This document shows positions 7,681-16,039 of a DNA stretch of 43,682 nucleotides, piece after piece. How positions within the stretch are numbered: the stretch's first letter is position 1; each line of letters opens with the position of its first letter. A program made the position numbers and the translations under genes. This DNA comes from Rouxiella silvae (GTDB lineage: Bacteria; Pseudomonadota; Gammaproteobacteria; Enterobacterales; Enterobacteriaceae): positions 1 through 43,682 of the forward strand of contig NZ_MRWD01000049.1 in assembly GCF_002093625.1 (NCBI RefSeq). Direction: 5' to 3'. The notes beneath the pieces were generated by a model, which saw only the letters and a list, made by a program, of their open reading frames with translations, had not been told where the DNA came from and did no database searches.

Positions 7681-8271
7681 ATGACCAGCTTAGTCGACAA
7701 AGCCAGACGTTATGCCAGTAAAGCCCATGCCAGTATCAATCAGCGGCGTAAATACACCAATGACCCCTACATTGTTCATCCTGAAGCGGTGGCGAATATT
7801 GTGGCCAGCGTGCCGCATACGCAAGTGATGCTGGCGGCTGCCTGGCTGCACGATACGGTGGAAGACACTCAAAGCACCCTCGATGACATTGCCCGCCATT
7901 TTGGCAATGAAGTGGCCGAGTTGGTGGCGATGCTGACCAACGTAAGCGGAAATGTGCAGGGTAACCGAATCCAAAGAAAAAACCTCGATCGTCAACACAC
8001 CGCCAAGGCCTGTGCCTCGGCGAAAACCATCAAACTTGCTGACCTTATCGACAATTTACGCTCGCTGGTGACCCACGACCCCGATTTTGCCAAAACTTAC
8101 CTGGTCGAGAAACGACTGCTGCTGGCGGTGCTCAAAGAGGGCGACGCCACCCTGTGGCAGCAGGCAGAATATATCATCAACGACAGCCTGCAGCGCCTGC
8201 ACCAACCGCCTTACAACGTGCCTGGCAGCTGGTTTCACGGAACAGAACAGATGTATCTGGCGGGGGACTAA
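7681..8271 (+). CDS. Stand-alone HD-domain hydrolase, RSH/MESH1-like (ppGpp hydrolase-like)
   Basis: The protein has 196 residues from the ATG at 7681, preceded by GGGGAA. It has the full hydrolase signature of RelA/SpoT homologues: RRKYTNDPYIVHP (His33), WLHDTVEDT (His57, Asp58, Glu61, Asp62), and KLADLIDN (Asp121, Asn125). There is no synthetase, TGS or ACT domain, so it is a small alarmone hydrolase type rather than SpoT. The likely reaction is removal of 3'-pyrophosphate from (p)ppGpp or a related nucleotide; other phosphohydrolase substrates are possible. It is divergent from ohrR and followed by a weak GGGG/CCCC hairpin with TATTTT. Confidence 0.8.
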   Translation: MTSLVDKARRYASKAHASINQRRKYTNDPYIVHPEAVANIVASVPHTQVMLAAAWLHDTVEDTQSTLDDIARHFGNEVAELVAMLTNVSGNVQGNRIQRKNLDRQHTAKACASAKTIKLADLIDNLRSLVTHDPDFAKTYLVEKRLLLAVLKEGDATLWQQAEYIINDSLQRLHQPPYNVPGSWFHGTEQMYLAGD

Positions 8272-8292
8272 TTGCCCCTATTTTGTACAATT

Positions 8293-8313
8293 GCTCCGTA
8301 ATGGTGGTGCACC
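8293..8313 (+). promoter_or_regulatory. NtrC-like binding dyad upstream of the urea operon
   Basis: GCTCCGTAATGGTGG (8293-8307) matches the layout of the glnA NtrC site GCACCAACATGGTGC, with one changed base in each outer half-site. The overlapping palindrome GGTGCACC (8306-8313) supplies another half-site. It lies about 90-105 bases upstream of the predicted sigma-54 start, the usual enhancer distance. Confidence 0.5.
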
Positions 8314-8354
8314 TTGGCGACGACTCGAATCGAGGTTGCAAATAAAACAATATA

Positions 8355-8367
8355 AATCAATACCATA
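8355..8367 (+). promoter_or_regulatory. IHF-like site between enhancer and sigma-54 promoter
   Basis: AATCAATACCATA matches the IHF consensus WATCAANNNNTTR except at one base. It lies in AT-rich DNA between the NtrC-like dyad and the promoter, where IHF bending sites are typical. Confidence 0.4.
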
Positions 8368-8371
8368 ATAA

Positions 8372-8388
8372 TTGGCACAGCGCTTGCT
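8372..8388 (+). promoter_or_regulatory. Sigma-54 (RpoN) promoter of the urea utilisation operon
   Basis: TTGGCACAGCGCTTGCT carries the -24 GG (8374-8375) and -12 GC (8386-8387) with the required 10-base spacing, and agrees with consensus TGGCAC-N5-TTGC. The start would be near 8399, about 30 bases before the allophanate hydrolase ATG. Confidence 0.85.
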
Positions 8389-8402
8389 TAGATGAATTCA
8401 AT

Positions 8403-8414
8403 CTTGTGTACTAG
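8403..8414. promoter_or_regulatory. Possible GntR/FCD operator just after the transcription start
   Basis: CTTGTGTACTAG is an imperfect palindrome of form CTnGTnnACnAG, the core seen in many FCD-type GntR operators. It sits at about +5 to +16 of the sigma-54 transcript. A related TTGTACAA is at 8283-8290. Assignment to the GntR gene of this operon is inferred. Confidence 0.35.
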
Positions 8415-8428
8415 ATGGAATTCAACTC

Positions 8429-10273
8429 ATGGCATCTGTATCAACCCCTTATACCGGCTTTCAGTTACGTGACTGGCAGCACCATTATCAAAGCGCACCG
8501 GGAAGCCTTCGCAGCTCGTTGGGCATTGTACTCAGCAGCCTTAGCGCCGCCGACAACGCCTGGCTATACCGCGCAACGCCCGCACAGCTCGAAGAGCAGA
8601 TTGCTCAGCTTGAAAATCTGCGTGAGCAGGCGGGTGGGTCAATGGCCGCATTGCCGCTGTTTGGCATCCCTTTTGCGGTAAAAGACAATATCGACGTTGC
8701 CGGTTGGCCAACCACCGCCGCCTGCCCCGCTTTCGAGTATGTCGCGAAAGAAGATGCTGCCGTGGTGGCTAATCTCAAGGCCAAAGGCGCGGTCGTGGTC
8801 GGTAAAACTAACCTCGACCAGTTTGCGACCGGTCTGGTCGGCACACGCTCCCCTCACGGTGCGGTAAAAAATACCTTTAATCCTGATTATGTTAGCGGTG
8901 GCTCAAGCTCGGGCTCTGCCTCAGTACTGGCGCGCGGACTGGTGGCCTTCTCACTCGGCACCGACACCGCCGGATCTGGCCGCGTGCCCGCCGGTTTCAA
9001 TAATATCGTTGGACTCAAGCCCACCAAAGGCTGGCTGTCTAACCGCGGCGTGGTGCCCGCCTGCCGCCTAAACGATGCGGTGTCTATTTTTGCCCTCACG
9101 GTGGCCGATGCCTATCTGGTTGCGTCACTGGCCGGTGGATATGACCCGCAGGACGCCTATTCGCGTGCAAATCCTCATACCGCTCCCGCCGCCATGTCCG
9201 GGCAACCGCGCTTTGCGATACCTGACACGCTGGAATTTTTTGGCGGCGTTGAGTCTGAAAAAGCCTTCAATCAGGCGCTGGATAAGCTGGTGAGTAACGG
9301 CGTCAGCCTGGTAAAAATCGACTTCACGCCGTTTAAAGCTTTGGCCGAGCAGCTTTACTACGGCGCCTGGGTGGCAGAGCGCACCGTGGCGGTAGGCAAA
9401 ATATTTGAAGAAACGCCTGACGTGATGGACCCGGTAGTGCGCGGTATCGTCGCGAATGGGCTGAATTACTCCGCCGTCGACGCCTGGAAAGCCGAATATC
9501 TGCGCGCTGAACTGTCGCGCAAAATTAATCTGGCGTTAGAAGGGTTTGACGCGCTGGTGGTGCCAACCTCGCCGACCATCCGAACTCTGAAAGAGATGGA
9601 ACAGGAGCCGGTGTTGTTCAACTCACAGTTTGGTACCTACACCAACTTCACCAACCTTGCCGACCTGAGTGCGCTGGCGCTGCCCGCCAGCATTCGCGAA
9701 GACGGCCTGCCCGCGGGCATTACCCTGATTGCCCCCGCCTGGCACGACGGCGCATTGGCCGCATTTGGCCGCCAGTGGCAGCGCAGTCTCTCTTTACCGC
9801 TGGGCGCTACCGGAAAATCGCTCAACGCCGACAGCGCCATGACAGGACCGATCGCGGTCAGCGTCGACCACGTTCGCGTCGCGGTCGTTGGCGCACACCT
9901 GACCGGCATGCCGCTTAACTTCCAGCTCACCACCCGTAACGCCGTGCGCGTCGAACAAACTCGCACCGCCAACGACTACAAACTCTATGCCCTCGCCAAC
10001 ACCCAACCCCCTAAGCCGGGTCTGGTGAAAGCAGAGGGCGGCAGCAGCATCATTGTTGAACTGTGGGACATTCCACTGGCGCGCTTCGGTGAGTTCGTGG
10101 CCGAAATCCCTGCTCCGTTGGGCATCGGCACGCTGCAACTGGCCGACGGGCGCAGCGTAAAAGGCTTTATCTGCGAGCCTTGGGCGGTTGCCAGCGCCAC
10201 CGACGTGACCGCGTTCGGCGGCTGGAGAAGCTACGTCGAACATTTGAAATCAACCGCCGCGAAAAACGCCTGA
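8429..10273 (+). CDS. atzF: Allophanate hydrolase
   Basis: The 614-residue protein has an amidase-signature domain at residues 1 to about 450, with catalytic Lys85 (PFAVKDN), the serine-rich loop GGSSSGSA (Ser159-161) and Ser183 in DTAGSGR. A C-terminal allophanate-hydrolase domain covers about 470-610. It splits allophanate into two ammonia and two CO2, the second step of urea amidolysis. It is the first gene after the sigma-54 promoter and ends 12 bases before urea carboxylase, so the two steps are co-expressed. The extra C-terminal domain separates it from GatA-like amidases. Start: ATG 8429 with GGAA eight bases upstream. Confidence 0.95.
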   Translation: MASVSTPYTGFQLRDWQHHYQSAPGSLRSSLGIVLSSLSAADNAWLYRATPAQLEEQIAQLENLREQAGGSMAALPLFGIPFAVKDNIDVAGWPTTAACPAFEYVAKEDAAVVANLKAKGAVVVGKTNLDQFATGLVGTRSPHGAVKNTFNPDYVSGGSSSGSASVLARGLVAFSLGTDTAGSGRVPAGFNNIVGLKPTKGWLSNRGVVPACRLNDAVSIFALTVADAYLVASLAGGYDPQDAYSRANPHTAPAAMSGQPRFAIPDTLEFFGGVESEKAFNQALDKLVSNGVSLVKIDFTPFKALAEQLYYGAWVAERTVAVGKIFEETPDVMDPVVRGIVANGLNYSAVDAWKAEYLRAELSRKINLALEGFDALVVPTSPTIRTLKEMEQEPVLFNSQFGTYTNFTNLADLSALALPASIREDGLPAGITLIAPAWHDGALAAFGRQWQRSLSLPLGATGKSLNADSAMTGPIAVSVDHVRVAVVGAHLTGMPLNFQLTTRNAVRVEQTRTANDYKLYALANTQPPKPGLVKAEGGSSIIVELWDIPLARFGEFVAEIPAPLGIGTLQLADGRSVKGFICEPWAVASATDVTAFGGWRSYVEHLKSTAAKNA

Positions 10274-10285
10274 GGAGCCACGCAC

Positions 10286-13200
10286 ATGTTCAATACCGTC
10301 CTGATAGCTAACCGCGGTGAAATTGCCTGCCGCGCCATTCGCACCCTTAAACGCCTCGGCGTGACCAGCGTGGCGGTTTATTCCGACACAGACCGCAATG
10401 CGCCGCACGTCACCGATGCCGATATTGCCGTGGCGCTCGGGGGTGAAAAAGCCGGTGAAAGCTATCTACTGATCGACAAAATTTTGGCCGCCGCCAAAGA
10501 GACCGGCGCACAGGCAATTTATCCGGGCTACGGATTTTTATCCGAAAGCGCCGAATTTGCCGACGCCTGTGAGGCTGCGGGAATTGCCTTTATTGGCCCG
10601 ACCGCCGAGCAAATTCGTGAATTTGGCCTCAAGCACCGCGCCCGTGAATTGGCGGCAGAAGCTGATGTGCCGATGACGCCGGGCACCGCGTTGCTCGACA
10701 GTATTGACGACGCCGCCGCCGCCGCTGTGTGTATCGGCTATCCGATCATGCTTAAAAGCACCGCAGGTGGCGGCGGAATTGGCTTAACGCGCTGCGATGA
10801 CGAAGCCGCTCTGCGCAGCGCCTGGGACAGCGTAAAACGTCTCGGCGAACAGTTTTTCCGCGACGCGGGCGTGTTTCTTGAGCGCTTCGTTGACCGCGCC
10901 CGTCACGTCGAAGTGCAGATTTTTGGCGATGGCAAAGGCAACGTGGTGGCTTTGGGCGAGCGTGACTGTTCGTTACAGCGCCGTAACCAGAAAGTCGTCG
11001 AAGAAACACCCGCGCCGAATTTGCCGCAGGCCACCCGCGAAGCGCTGCACCGGGCCGCGGTCAAACTCGGTGAGTCGGTTAACTACCGCAGCGCCGGTAC
11101 CGTTGAATTTATTTACGATGCCGCGCGCGACGAATTTTACTTTCTCGAAGTGAACACCCGCCTGCAAGTCGAGCACCCGGTAACTGAAATGGTCACCGGT
11201 CTAGACCTGATCGAATGCATGCTGCGGGTCGCCGCAGACCAGCCGCTCGACTGGCCGCGCATGAAGCAGGCGCCAAAAGGTGCCTCCATTGAAGTACGTA
11301 TTTATGCCGAAGACCCGCTTAAAAACTTCCAGCCAAGTCCGGGCGTGCTGACCGAAGTCTTCTTCCCGCAGGACGTGCGCGTTGATGGCTGGGTCTCTAC
11401 CGGCAGTGAAGTCTCGGCGTTTTATGACCCGATGATTGCCAAACTGATTGTGTACGGCGATAACCGCGAACAGGCGTTGGAAAAAATGTCGCAGGCGCTG
11501 GCCGCCACGCGTTTGCACGGCATCGCCAGCAATATCGACTATCTGCGTCAGGTGGTGGCGACACCGCTGTTCCATCAGGGTGAAATGTGGACCCGCATGC
11601 TCGACAGCTTCGAGTACGCACCGCAGGCCGTTGAAGTGCTCTCTCCCGGCACGTATAGCAGCATTCAGGATTATCCCGGCCGCCTCGGCTACTGGGACAT
11701 TGGCGTACCGCCTTCAGGTCCGATGGACGATTTTGCTTTCCGCCTGGCCAATCGCATCGTGGGTAATCACCTCGATGCCGCCGGTTTGGAGTTTACGCTG
11801 CAGGGTCCGACGCTGCGCTTTCACTGCGATGCCATCATTGCACTGACCGGTGCAGCCTGCCCAGCCGATTTGGACGGCAACGAGATTGCCTACTGGCAGC
11901 CAGTTACCGTGAAAGCCGGACAGGTTCTGACACTGGGTCGTGCAACCGCTGGCTGCCGTACTTATCTCGCCGTGCGCAACGGGTTCGACGTGCCAGTCTA
12001 TTTAGGCAGCCGCTCGACCTTCGCACTCGGCCAGTTTGGTGGCCACGCCGGTCGTACTTTACGCGTCGCCGATATGCTTACCGTTTCACAGCCTGAACTG
12101 CCGGCCTGCACCACGCCGCCGCCGGTTGATTTACCGCAGGCCGCCGCCGCGCACATTGTTCCTGCCTACGGTGACGCGTGGAACATTGGCGTACTTTACG
12201 GCCCGCACGGCGCACCGGATTTCTTCACTAAAGAGTCCATAGACGCCTTCTTTGCCGCACAATGGCAGGTGCATTACAACTCCAACCGCCTCGGCGTGCG
12301 TCTCACCGGTCCTAAACCGCAGTGGGCGCGTCTCGACGGCGGCGAAGCCGGGCTGCATCCGTCCAACGTTCACGACTGTGAATACGCCATCGGCGCGATC
12401 AACTTTACTGGCGATTTCCCGGTTATCTTGACCCGTGACGGACCGAGCCTCGGCGGCTTCGTTTGCCCGGTAACTATCGCCAAAGCCGAGCTGTGGAAAG
12501 TGGGACAGGTGAAGCCGGGCGACCGCATTCGCTTCCACCCTATCAGCTTTGAACAAGCGCAGGCGCTGGAGATGGCACAGCAGGGGACCATCGATTCCTT
12601 AATGCCGATTGAAGCGATGGAGATGCAGGTGCCGTCTCTGCTGCCGACCACCACCGCCTCGGCCACCATTTTGGCCGAACTGCCGTCTACCGAGCAACGT
12701 CCAAGCGTGGTTTATCGTCAGGCCGGTGACGGCTATGTGCTGATTGAATACGGCGATAACGTGCTGGATTTGGCGCTGCGCCTGCGTCTTTATCTGCTGA
12801 TGAAGGCTATTCGCGAAGCCCGTCAGGCAGGTATTGAAGAGCTTTCACCGGGTGTGCGTTCGCTGCAGGTGCGCTACGACAGCCGCGTGATTCATCAGTC
12901 GGCATTGTTACAACACTTGCTCACCCTCGAGCAGCAACTGGCCGACGTCAGCCAGTTAACAATCCCGACCCGCATCGTGCACATGCCGATGGCCTTTGAA
13001 GATACCGCCACGCTGGGCGCGGTCGAACGTTATCAGCAAACCGTACGCGCCGACGCGCCGTGGCTGCCGAATAATGTCGATTTCATCCAGCGTACCAATG
13101 GGTTGGCGACCCGTGAAGAAGTCAAAGATATCCTCTTCAACGCCAGCTATCTGATCCTCGGTCTGGGGGATGTCTATCTCGGCGCGCCTTGTGCCGTACC

Positions 13201-13915
13201 GCTTGACCCGCGCCACCGCCTTTTAAGCTCCAAATACAATCCGGCACGTACCTACACCGCCGAAGGCACCGTAGGTATTGGCGGCATGTATATGTGCATC
13301 TATGGCATGGATTCGCCGGGCGGCTATCAGTTGGTGGGCCGCACGCTGCCAATCTGGAATAAATTCCTTAAGAACGAGCAGTTTACGCAAGGAGAACCGT
13401 GGCTGCTGCACTTCTTTGACCAGGTGCGTTTCTATCAGGTCACTGAGGCTGAGCTGGACGCGCAGCGCGACGCCTTCCGTGAAGGCCGTGCGCAGGTGCG
13501 CATTGAGCACACGGAGTTTGATTTCGCCGAATATACCCAATTTCTGGCCGACAATGCGCAAGATATCGCCGATTTCCGCGACAGACAGCAATCCGCGTTT
13601 ATCAATGAAGTTGCCCACTGGCAGGCGCAAGAGAGTGCCGCCGTTGATGCCGCCGTTAATATCCTACAGCCGATTGAAGACTTTACCCATCAGCCGGGTC
13701 AGTTGGTGAGCGCGGATCTCAACGGCAACATCTGGAAAATTCTGGTCGAACCGGGCCAGTACGTTGAGGAAGGTCAGCCGCTTGTCGTGGTAGAAGCCAT
13801 GAAGATGGAGCTGTCGGTGAATGCCCCTTGCGCGGGCAAGGTGCTCAAAATTGGCTGTCAGCAGGGCCGTCCCGTTGGGCCTGGCGATGCACTGCTTTGG
13901 ATTGAGACTGAGTAA
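10286..13915 (+). CDS. uca: Biotin-dependent urea carboxylase
   Basis: The 1209-residue protein has a biotin carboxylase domain at 1 to about 450 (IANRGEIACRAIRT, glycine-rich STAGGGGIG, LEVNTRLQVEHPVTE). Next comes a KipA/AHS2-like part at about 455-760 (SIQDYPGRLGYWD) and a KipI/AHS1-like part at about 805-1040. The C-terminal biotinyl domain carries the lysine of EAMKME. It carboxylates urea to allophanate using ATP and bicarbonate. Some relatives are guanidine carboxylases. Here the co-directional urea transporter, the absence of CgdA/B-like genes and the absence of a recognisable guanidine riboswitch favour urea. The deciding Asn/Asp in the transferase domain was not placed. Confidence 0.92.
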   Translation: MFNTVLIANRGEIACRAIRTLKRLGVTSVAVYSDTDRNAPHVTDADIAVALGGEKAGESYLLIDKILAAAKETGAQAIYPGYGFLSESAEFADACEAAGIAFIGPTAEQIREFGLKHRARELAAEADVPMTPGTALLDSIDDAAAAAVCIGYPIMLKSTAGGGGIGLTRCDDEAALRSAWDSVKRLGEQFFRDAGVFLERFVDRARHVEVQIFGDGKGNVVALGERDCSLQRRNQKVVEETPAPNLPQATREALHRAAVKLGESVNYRSAGTVEFIYDAARDEFYFLEVNTRLQVEHPVTEMVTGLDLIECMLRVAADQPLDWPRMKQAPKGASIEVRIYAEDPLKNFQPSPGVLTEVFFPQDVRVDGWVSTGSEVSAFYDPMIAKLIVYGDNREQALEKMSQALAATRLHGIASNIDYLRQVVATPLFHQGEMWTRMLDSFEYAPQAVEVLSPGTYSSIQDYPGRLGYWDIGVPPSGPMDDFAFRLANRIVGNHLDAAGLEFTLQGPTLRFHCDAIIALTGAACPADLDGNEIAYWQPVTVKAGQVLTLGRATAGCRTYLAVRNGFDVPVYLGSRSTFALGQFGGHAGRTLRVADMLTVSQPELPACTTPPPVDLPQAAAAHIVPAYGDAWNIGVLYGPHGAPDFFTKESIDAFFAAQWQVHYNSNRLGVRLTGPKPQWARLDGGEAGLHPSNVHDCEYAIGAINFTGDFPVILTRDGPSLGGFVCPVTIAKAELWKVGQVKPGDRIRFHPISFEQAQALEMAQQGTIDSLMPIEAMEMQVPSLLPTTTASATILAELPSTEQRPSVVYRQAGDGYVLIEYGDNVLDLALRLRLYLLMKAIREARQAGIEELSPGVRSLQVRYDSRVIHQSALLQHLLTLEQQLADVSQLTIPTRIVHMPMAFEDTATLGAVERYQQTVRADAPWLPNNVDFIQRTNGLATREEVKDILFNASYLILGLGDVYLGAPCAVPLDPRHRLLSSKYNPARTYTAEGTVGIGGMYMCIYGMDSPGGYQLVGRTLPIWNKFLKNEQFTQGEPWLLHFFDQVRFYQVTEAELDAQRDAFREGRAQVRIEHTEFDFAEYTQFLADNAQDIADFRDRQQSAFINEVAHWQAQESAAVDAAVNILQPIEDFTHQPGQLVSADLNGNIWKILVEPGQYVEEGQPLVVVEAMKMELSVNAPCAGKVLKIGCQQGRPVGPGDALLWIETE

Positions 13916-13935
13916 TAAGGGCAAAAGGAACAGTT

Positions 13936-14655
13936 ATGCAGCTTACCGGCGCACGTAATGGACGCAGTAAAACCCGGCCCGAGGGCCTGGCCGAACGGAT
14001 TTATCTTCAGCTGAAGGACGACATTTTCTGTTTTCGTCTGCTGCCCGGTGACAGGTTCAGTGAAAACGAGGTGGCCGAGCGCATGGCGGTCAGCCGAACG
14101 CCGGTGCGACAGGCGCTGTTTTGGCTTGAGCGCGAAGGCTACGTGGAAGTGTTTTTCCGCAGCGGCTGGCAGGTTCGACCCTTTGATTTTGAGTATTTCG
14201 AGCAGCTGTACGACCTGCGTATCGTGCTGGAGCTTGAGGCGGTAAAACGCCTCTGCGCTGTGGCAGAAACGCCCGACGCGCTGTGGGTACTCAAACAGTT
14301 CTGGATAGACGAGCCGAGGCTGGAGGACGGCCAAACCGTTTCCCGCTTTGACGAAGAGTTTCATATGACGCTGGTGGCGGCTGCGGGCAACGCCGAGATG
14401 GCAAAAATCCATCGCGACCTGACCGAAAAGATCCGCATCATCCGCCGGCTGGACTTTACCAAGGACGCGCGCGTTAACGCGACCTATAACGAACACGCGA
14501 GCATTTTGCTCGCCATCACGCAGCGCCAAACCCAGGAGGCCCAACGCCAACTACAGGACCATATTGCCGTCAGTAAAGCCGAGGTGCGCAAAATTACTCT
14601 GCATATGCTGCATCAGGCGAGACCAGAAAATGAGGCGGACAGCCCGTCATTTTGA
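13936..14655 (+). CDS. GntR-family (FCD/FadR-type) regulator within the urea operon
   Basis: The protein has 239 residues. An N-terminal winged helix (FSENEVAERMAVSRTPVRQA) is followed by an all-helical FCD effector domain (LYDLRIVLELEAVKRLC, then FHMTLVAAAGNAEM). It begins 20 bases after urea carboxylase with AAAGGAACAG as SD and ends 46 bases before urtA, so it is embedded between catabolic and transport genes. FCD regulators usually bind small carboxylates and repress their own operon. A matching operator-like sequence lies at 8403-8414. The ligand (for example allophanate) is a guess. Confidence 0.9.
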   Translation: MQLTGARNGRSKTRPEGLAERIYLQLKDDIFCFRLLPGDRFSENEVAERMAVSRTPVRQALFWLEREGYVEVFFRSGWQVRPFDFEYFEQLYDLRIVLELEAVKRLCAVAETPDALWVLKQFWIDEPRLEDGQTVSRFDEEFHMTLVAAAGNAEMAKIHRDLTEKIRIIRRLDFTKDARVNATYNEHASILLAITQRQTQEAQRQLQDHIAVSKAEVRKITLHMLHQARPENEADSPSF

Positions 14656-14701
14656 CTTTTTTAAAACGCTTTTCGACATTTCACACAGAACAGGAGTACT
14701 T

Positions 14702-15970
14702 ATGCAACGTCGTCGCTTTATTAAAGCCTTTGCCCTCTCGGCAACCGTGGTCAGTATGGGTCTGGCATTCAGTGCGCAGGCCGCCGACACCATCAAGGTC
14801 GGTATTATGCACTCCCTTTCCGGCACGATGGCTATCTCTGAGACGCCGTTAAAAGACGTCGCGCTGATGACCATTGACGATATCAATGCGCACGGTGGCG
14901 TGCTGGGTAAAAAGCTGGAACCGGTGGTGGTTGACCCTGCGTCAAACTGGCCGCTGTTTGCAGAAAAAGCCCGCCAGCTGCTGACGCAGGACAAGGTGGC
15001 CGTAGTCTTCGGCTGCTGGACGTCGGTGTCGCGTAAATCCGTGCTGCCGGTGTTTGAAGAGCTAAACGGCCTGCTGTTCTATCCAGTGCAGTACGAGGGT
15101 GAAGAGATGTCGCCTAACGTATTTTACACCGGTGCCGCGCCAAACCAGCAGGCGATCCCGGCGGTGGAATACCTGATGAGCGAAGACGGCGGCAGTGCCA
15201 AGCGCTTCTTCCTGCTGGGTACCGACTATGTCTATCCACGCACCACCAACAAAATTCTGCGCGCCTTCCTGCACGCCAAAGGTGTTCAGGATAAAGACAT
15301 CGAAGAAGTCTATACGCCGTTTGGATACAGCGATTACCAGACCATCGTTTCCAATATCAAGAAATTCTCTGCCGGGGGTAAAACGGCCGTTATTTCAACG
15401 ATTAACGGTGACTCTAACGTGCCGTTCTATAAAGAGTTGGCCAATCAGGGCGTGAAAGCGACCGATGTGCCGGTGGTGGCGTTCTCGGTCGGTGAAGAAG
15501 AGCTGCGCGGTATTGATACTAAGCCACTGGTCGGCGATTTGGCGGCATGGAACTACTTCCAGTCGCTGGATAACCCAACCAACAAAGCCTTTGTTGCCCA
15601 GTGGAAAGCCTACGCCAAGGCGCACCACCTGCCGAATGCCGATTCTGCCGTCACCAATGACCCGATGGAAGCCACCTACGTCGGCATTCATATGTGGGCG
15701 CAGGCGGTTGAGAAAGCGGGCACCACTGATGTCGATAAAGTTCGTGCCGCCATGGCCGGTCAGACCTTCAAAGCACCGGACGGTTATACACTGACCATGG
15801 ACGCGACCAACCATCACCTGCACAAACCGGTGATGATTGGTGAAATCCAGTCCAATGGTCAGTTCAACGTAGTGTGGCAGACCGACAAACCGATTCGTGC
15901 TCAGCCGTGGAGCCCTTATATCGCTGGCAACGACAAGAAGCCTGACTATCCGGTTAAAACCACTCAGTAG
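14702..15970 (+). CDS. urtA: Urea ABC transporter, periplasmic substrate-binding protein UrtA
   Basis: The product is 422 residues from the ATG at 14702 (SD CAGGAGT); the frame is open further upstream but without signal or SD. The N-terminus MQRRRFIKAFALSATVV has a twin-arginine-like RRRFIK, a hydrophobic core and an AQA cleavage site near residue 28. The mature part is a Leu/Ile/Val-type binding protein typical of UrtA (VGIMHSLSGTMAISETPLKD, GCWTSVSRKSVLPV, NGLLFYPVQYEGEE). It captures urea for UrtBCDE. Export by Tat rather than Sec is plausible but unproven. Confidence 0.95.
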   Translation: MQRRRFIKAFALSATVVSMGLAFSAQAADTIKVGIMHSLSGTMAISETPLKDVALMTIDDINAHGGVLGKKLEPVVVDPASNWPLFAEKARQLLTQDKVAVVFGCWTSVSRKSVLPVFEELNGLLFYPVQYEGEEMSPNVFYTGAAPNQQAIPAVEYLMSEDGGSAKRFFLLGTDYVYPRTTNKILRAFLHAKGVQDKDIEEVYTPFGYSDYQTIVSNIKKFSAGGKTAVISTINGDSNVPFYKELANQGVKATDVPVVAFSVGEEELRGIDTKPLVGDLAAWNYFQSLDNPTNKAFVAQWKAYAKAHHLPNADSAVTNDPMEATYVGIHMWAQAVEKAGTTDVDKVRAAMAGQTFKAPDGYTLTMDATNHHLHKPVMIGEIQSNGQFNVVWQTDKPIRAQPWSPYIAGNDKKPDYPVKTTQ

Positions 15971-15980
15971 TATAACCTGA

Positions 15981-16012
15981 CTGTCCGCCACAGCCTGCAC
16001 TGTGGCGGACAG
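15981..16012 (+). other. Intercistronic stem-loop between urtA and urtB
   Basis: Perfect 13-bp arms CTGTCCGCCACAG and CTGTGGCGGACAG flank a 6-base loop, with no following T-run. This resembles the 3'-protecting hairpins after binding-protein genes that let them accumulate above the membrane subunits. Confidence 0.7.
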
Positions 16013-16039
16013 CTAGCGTATCAGTGATGTTTAAAAGCG

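Noticed and set aside
8272-8428. Possible guanidine-I (ykkC) riboswitch before the carboxylase operon.
   Set aside because: The characteristic conserved stems and ACGR/GGnnCGAGAG-type motifs were not found; the region is better explained by sigma-54 control elements.
12600-12640. EAMEMQ in the middle of urea carboxylase, resembling the biotinylation motif EAMKME.
   Set aside because: The lysine is replaced by glutamate and the surroundings are the carboxyltransferase part; the true biotinyl lysine is at the C-terminus near 13800.
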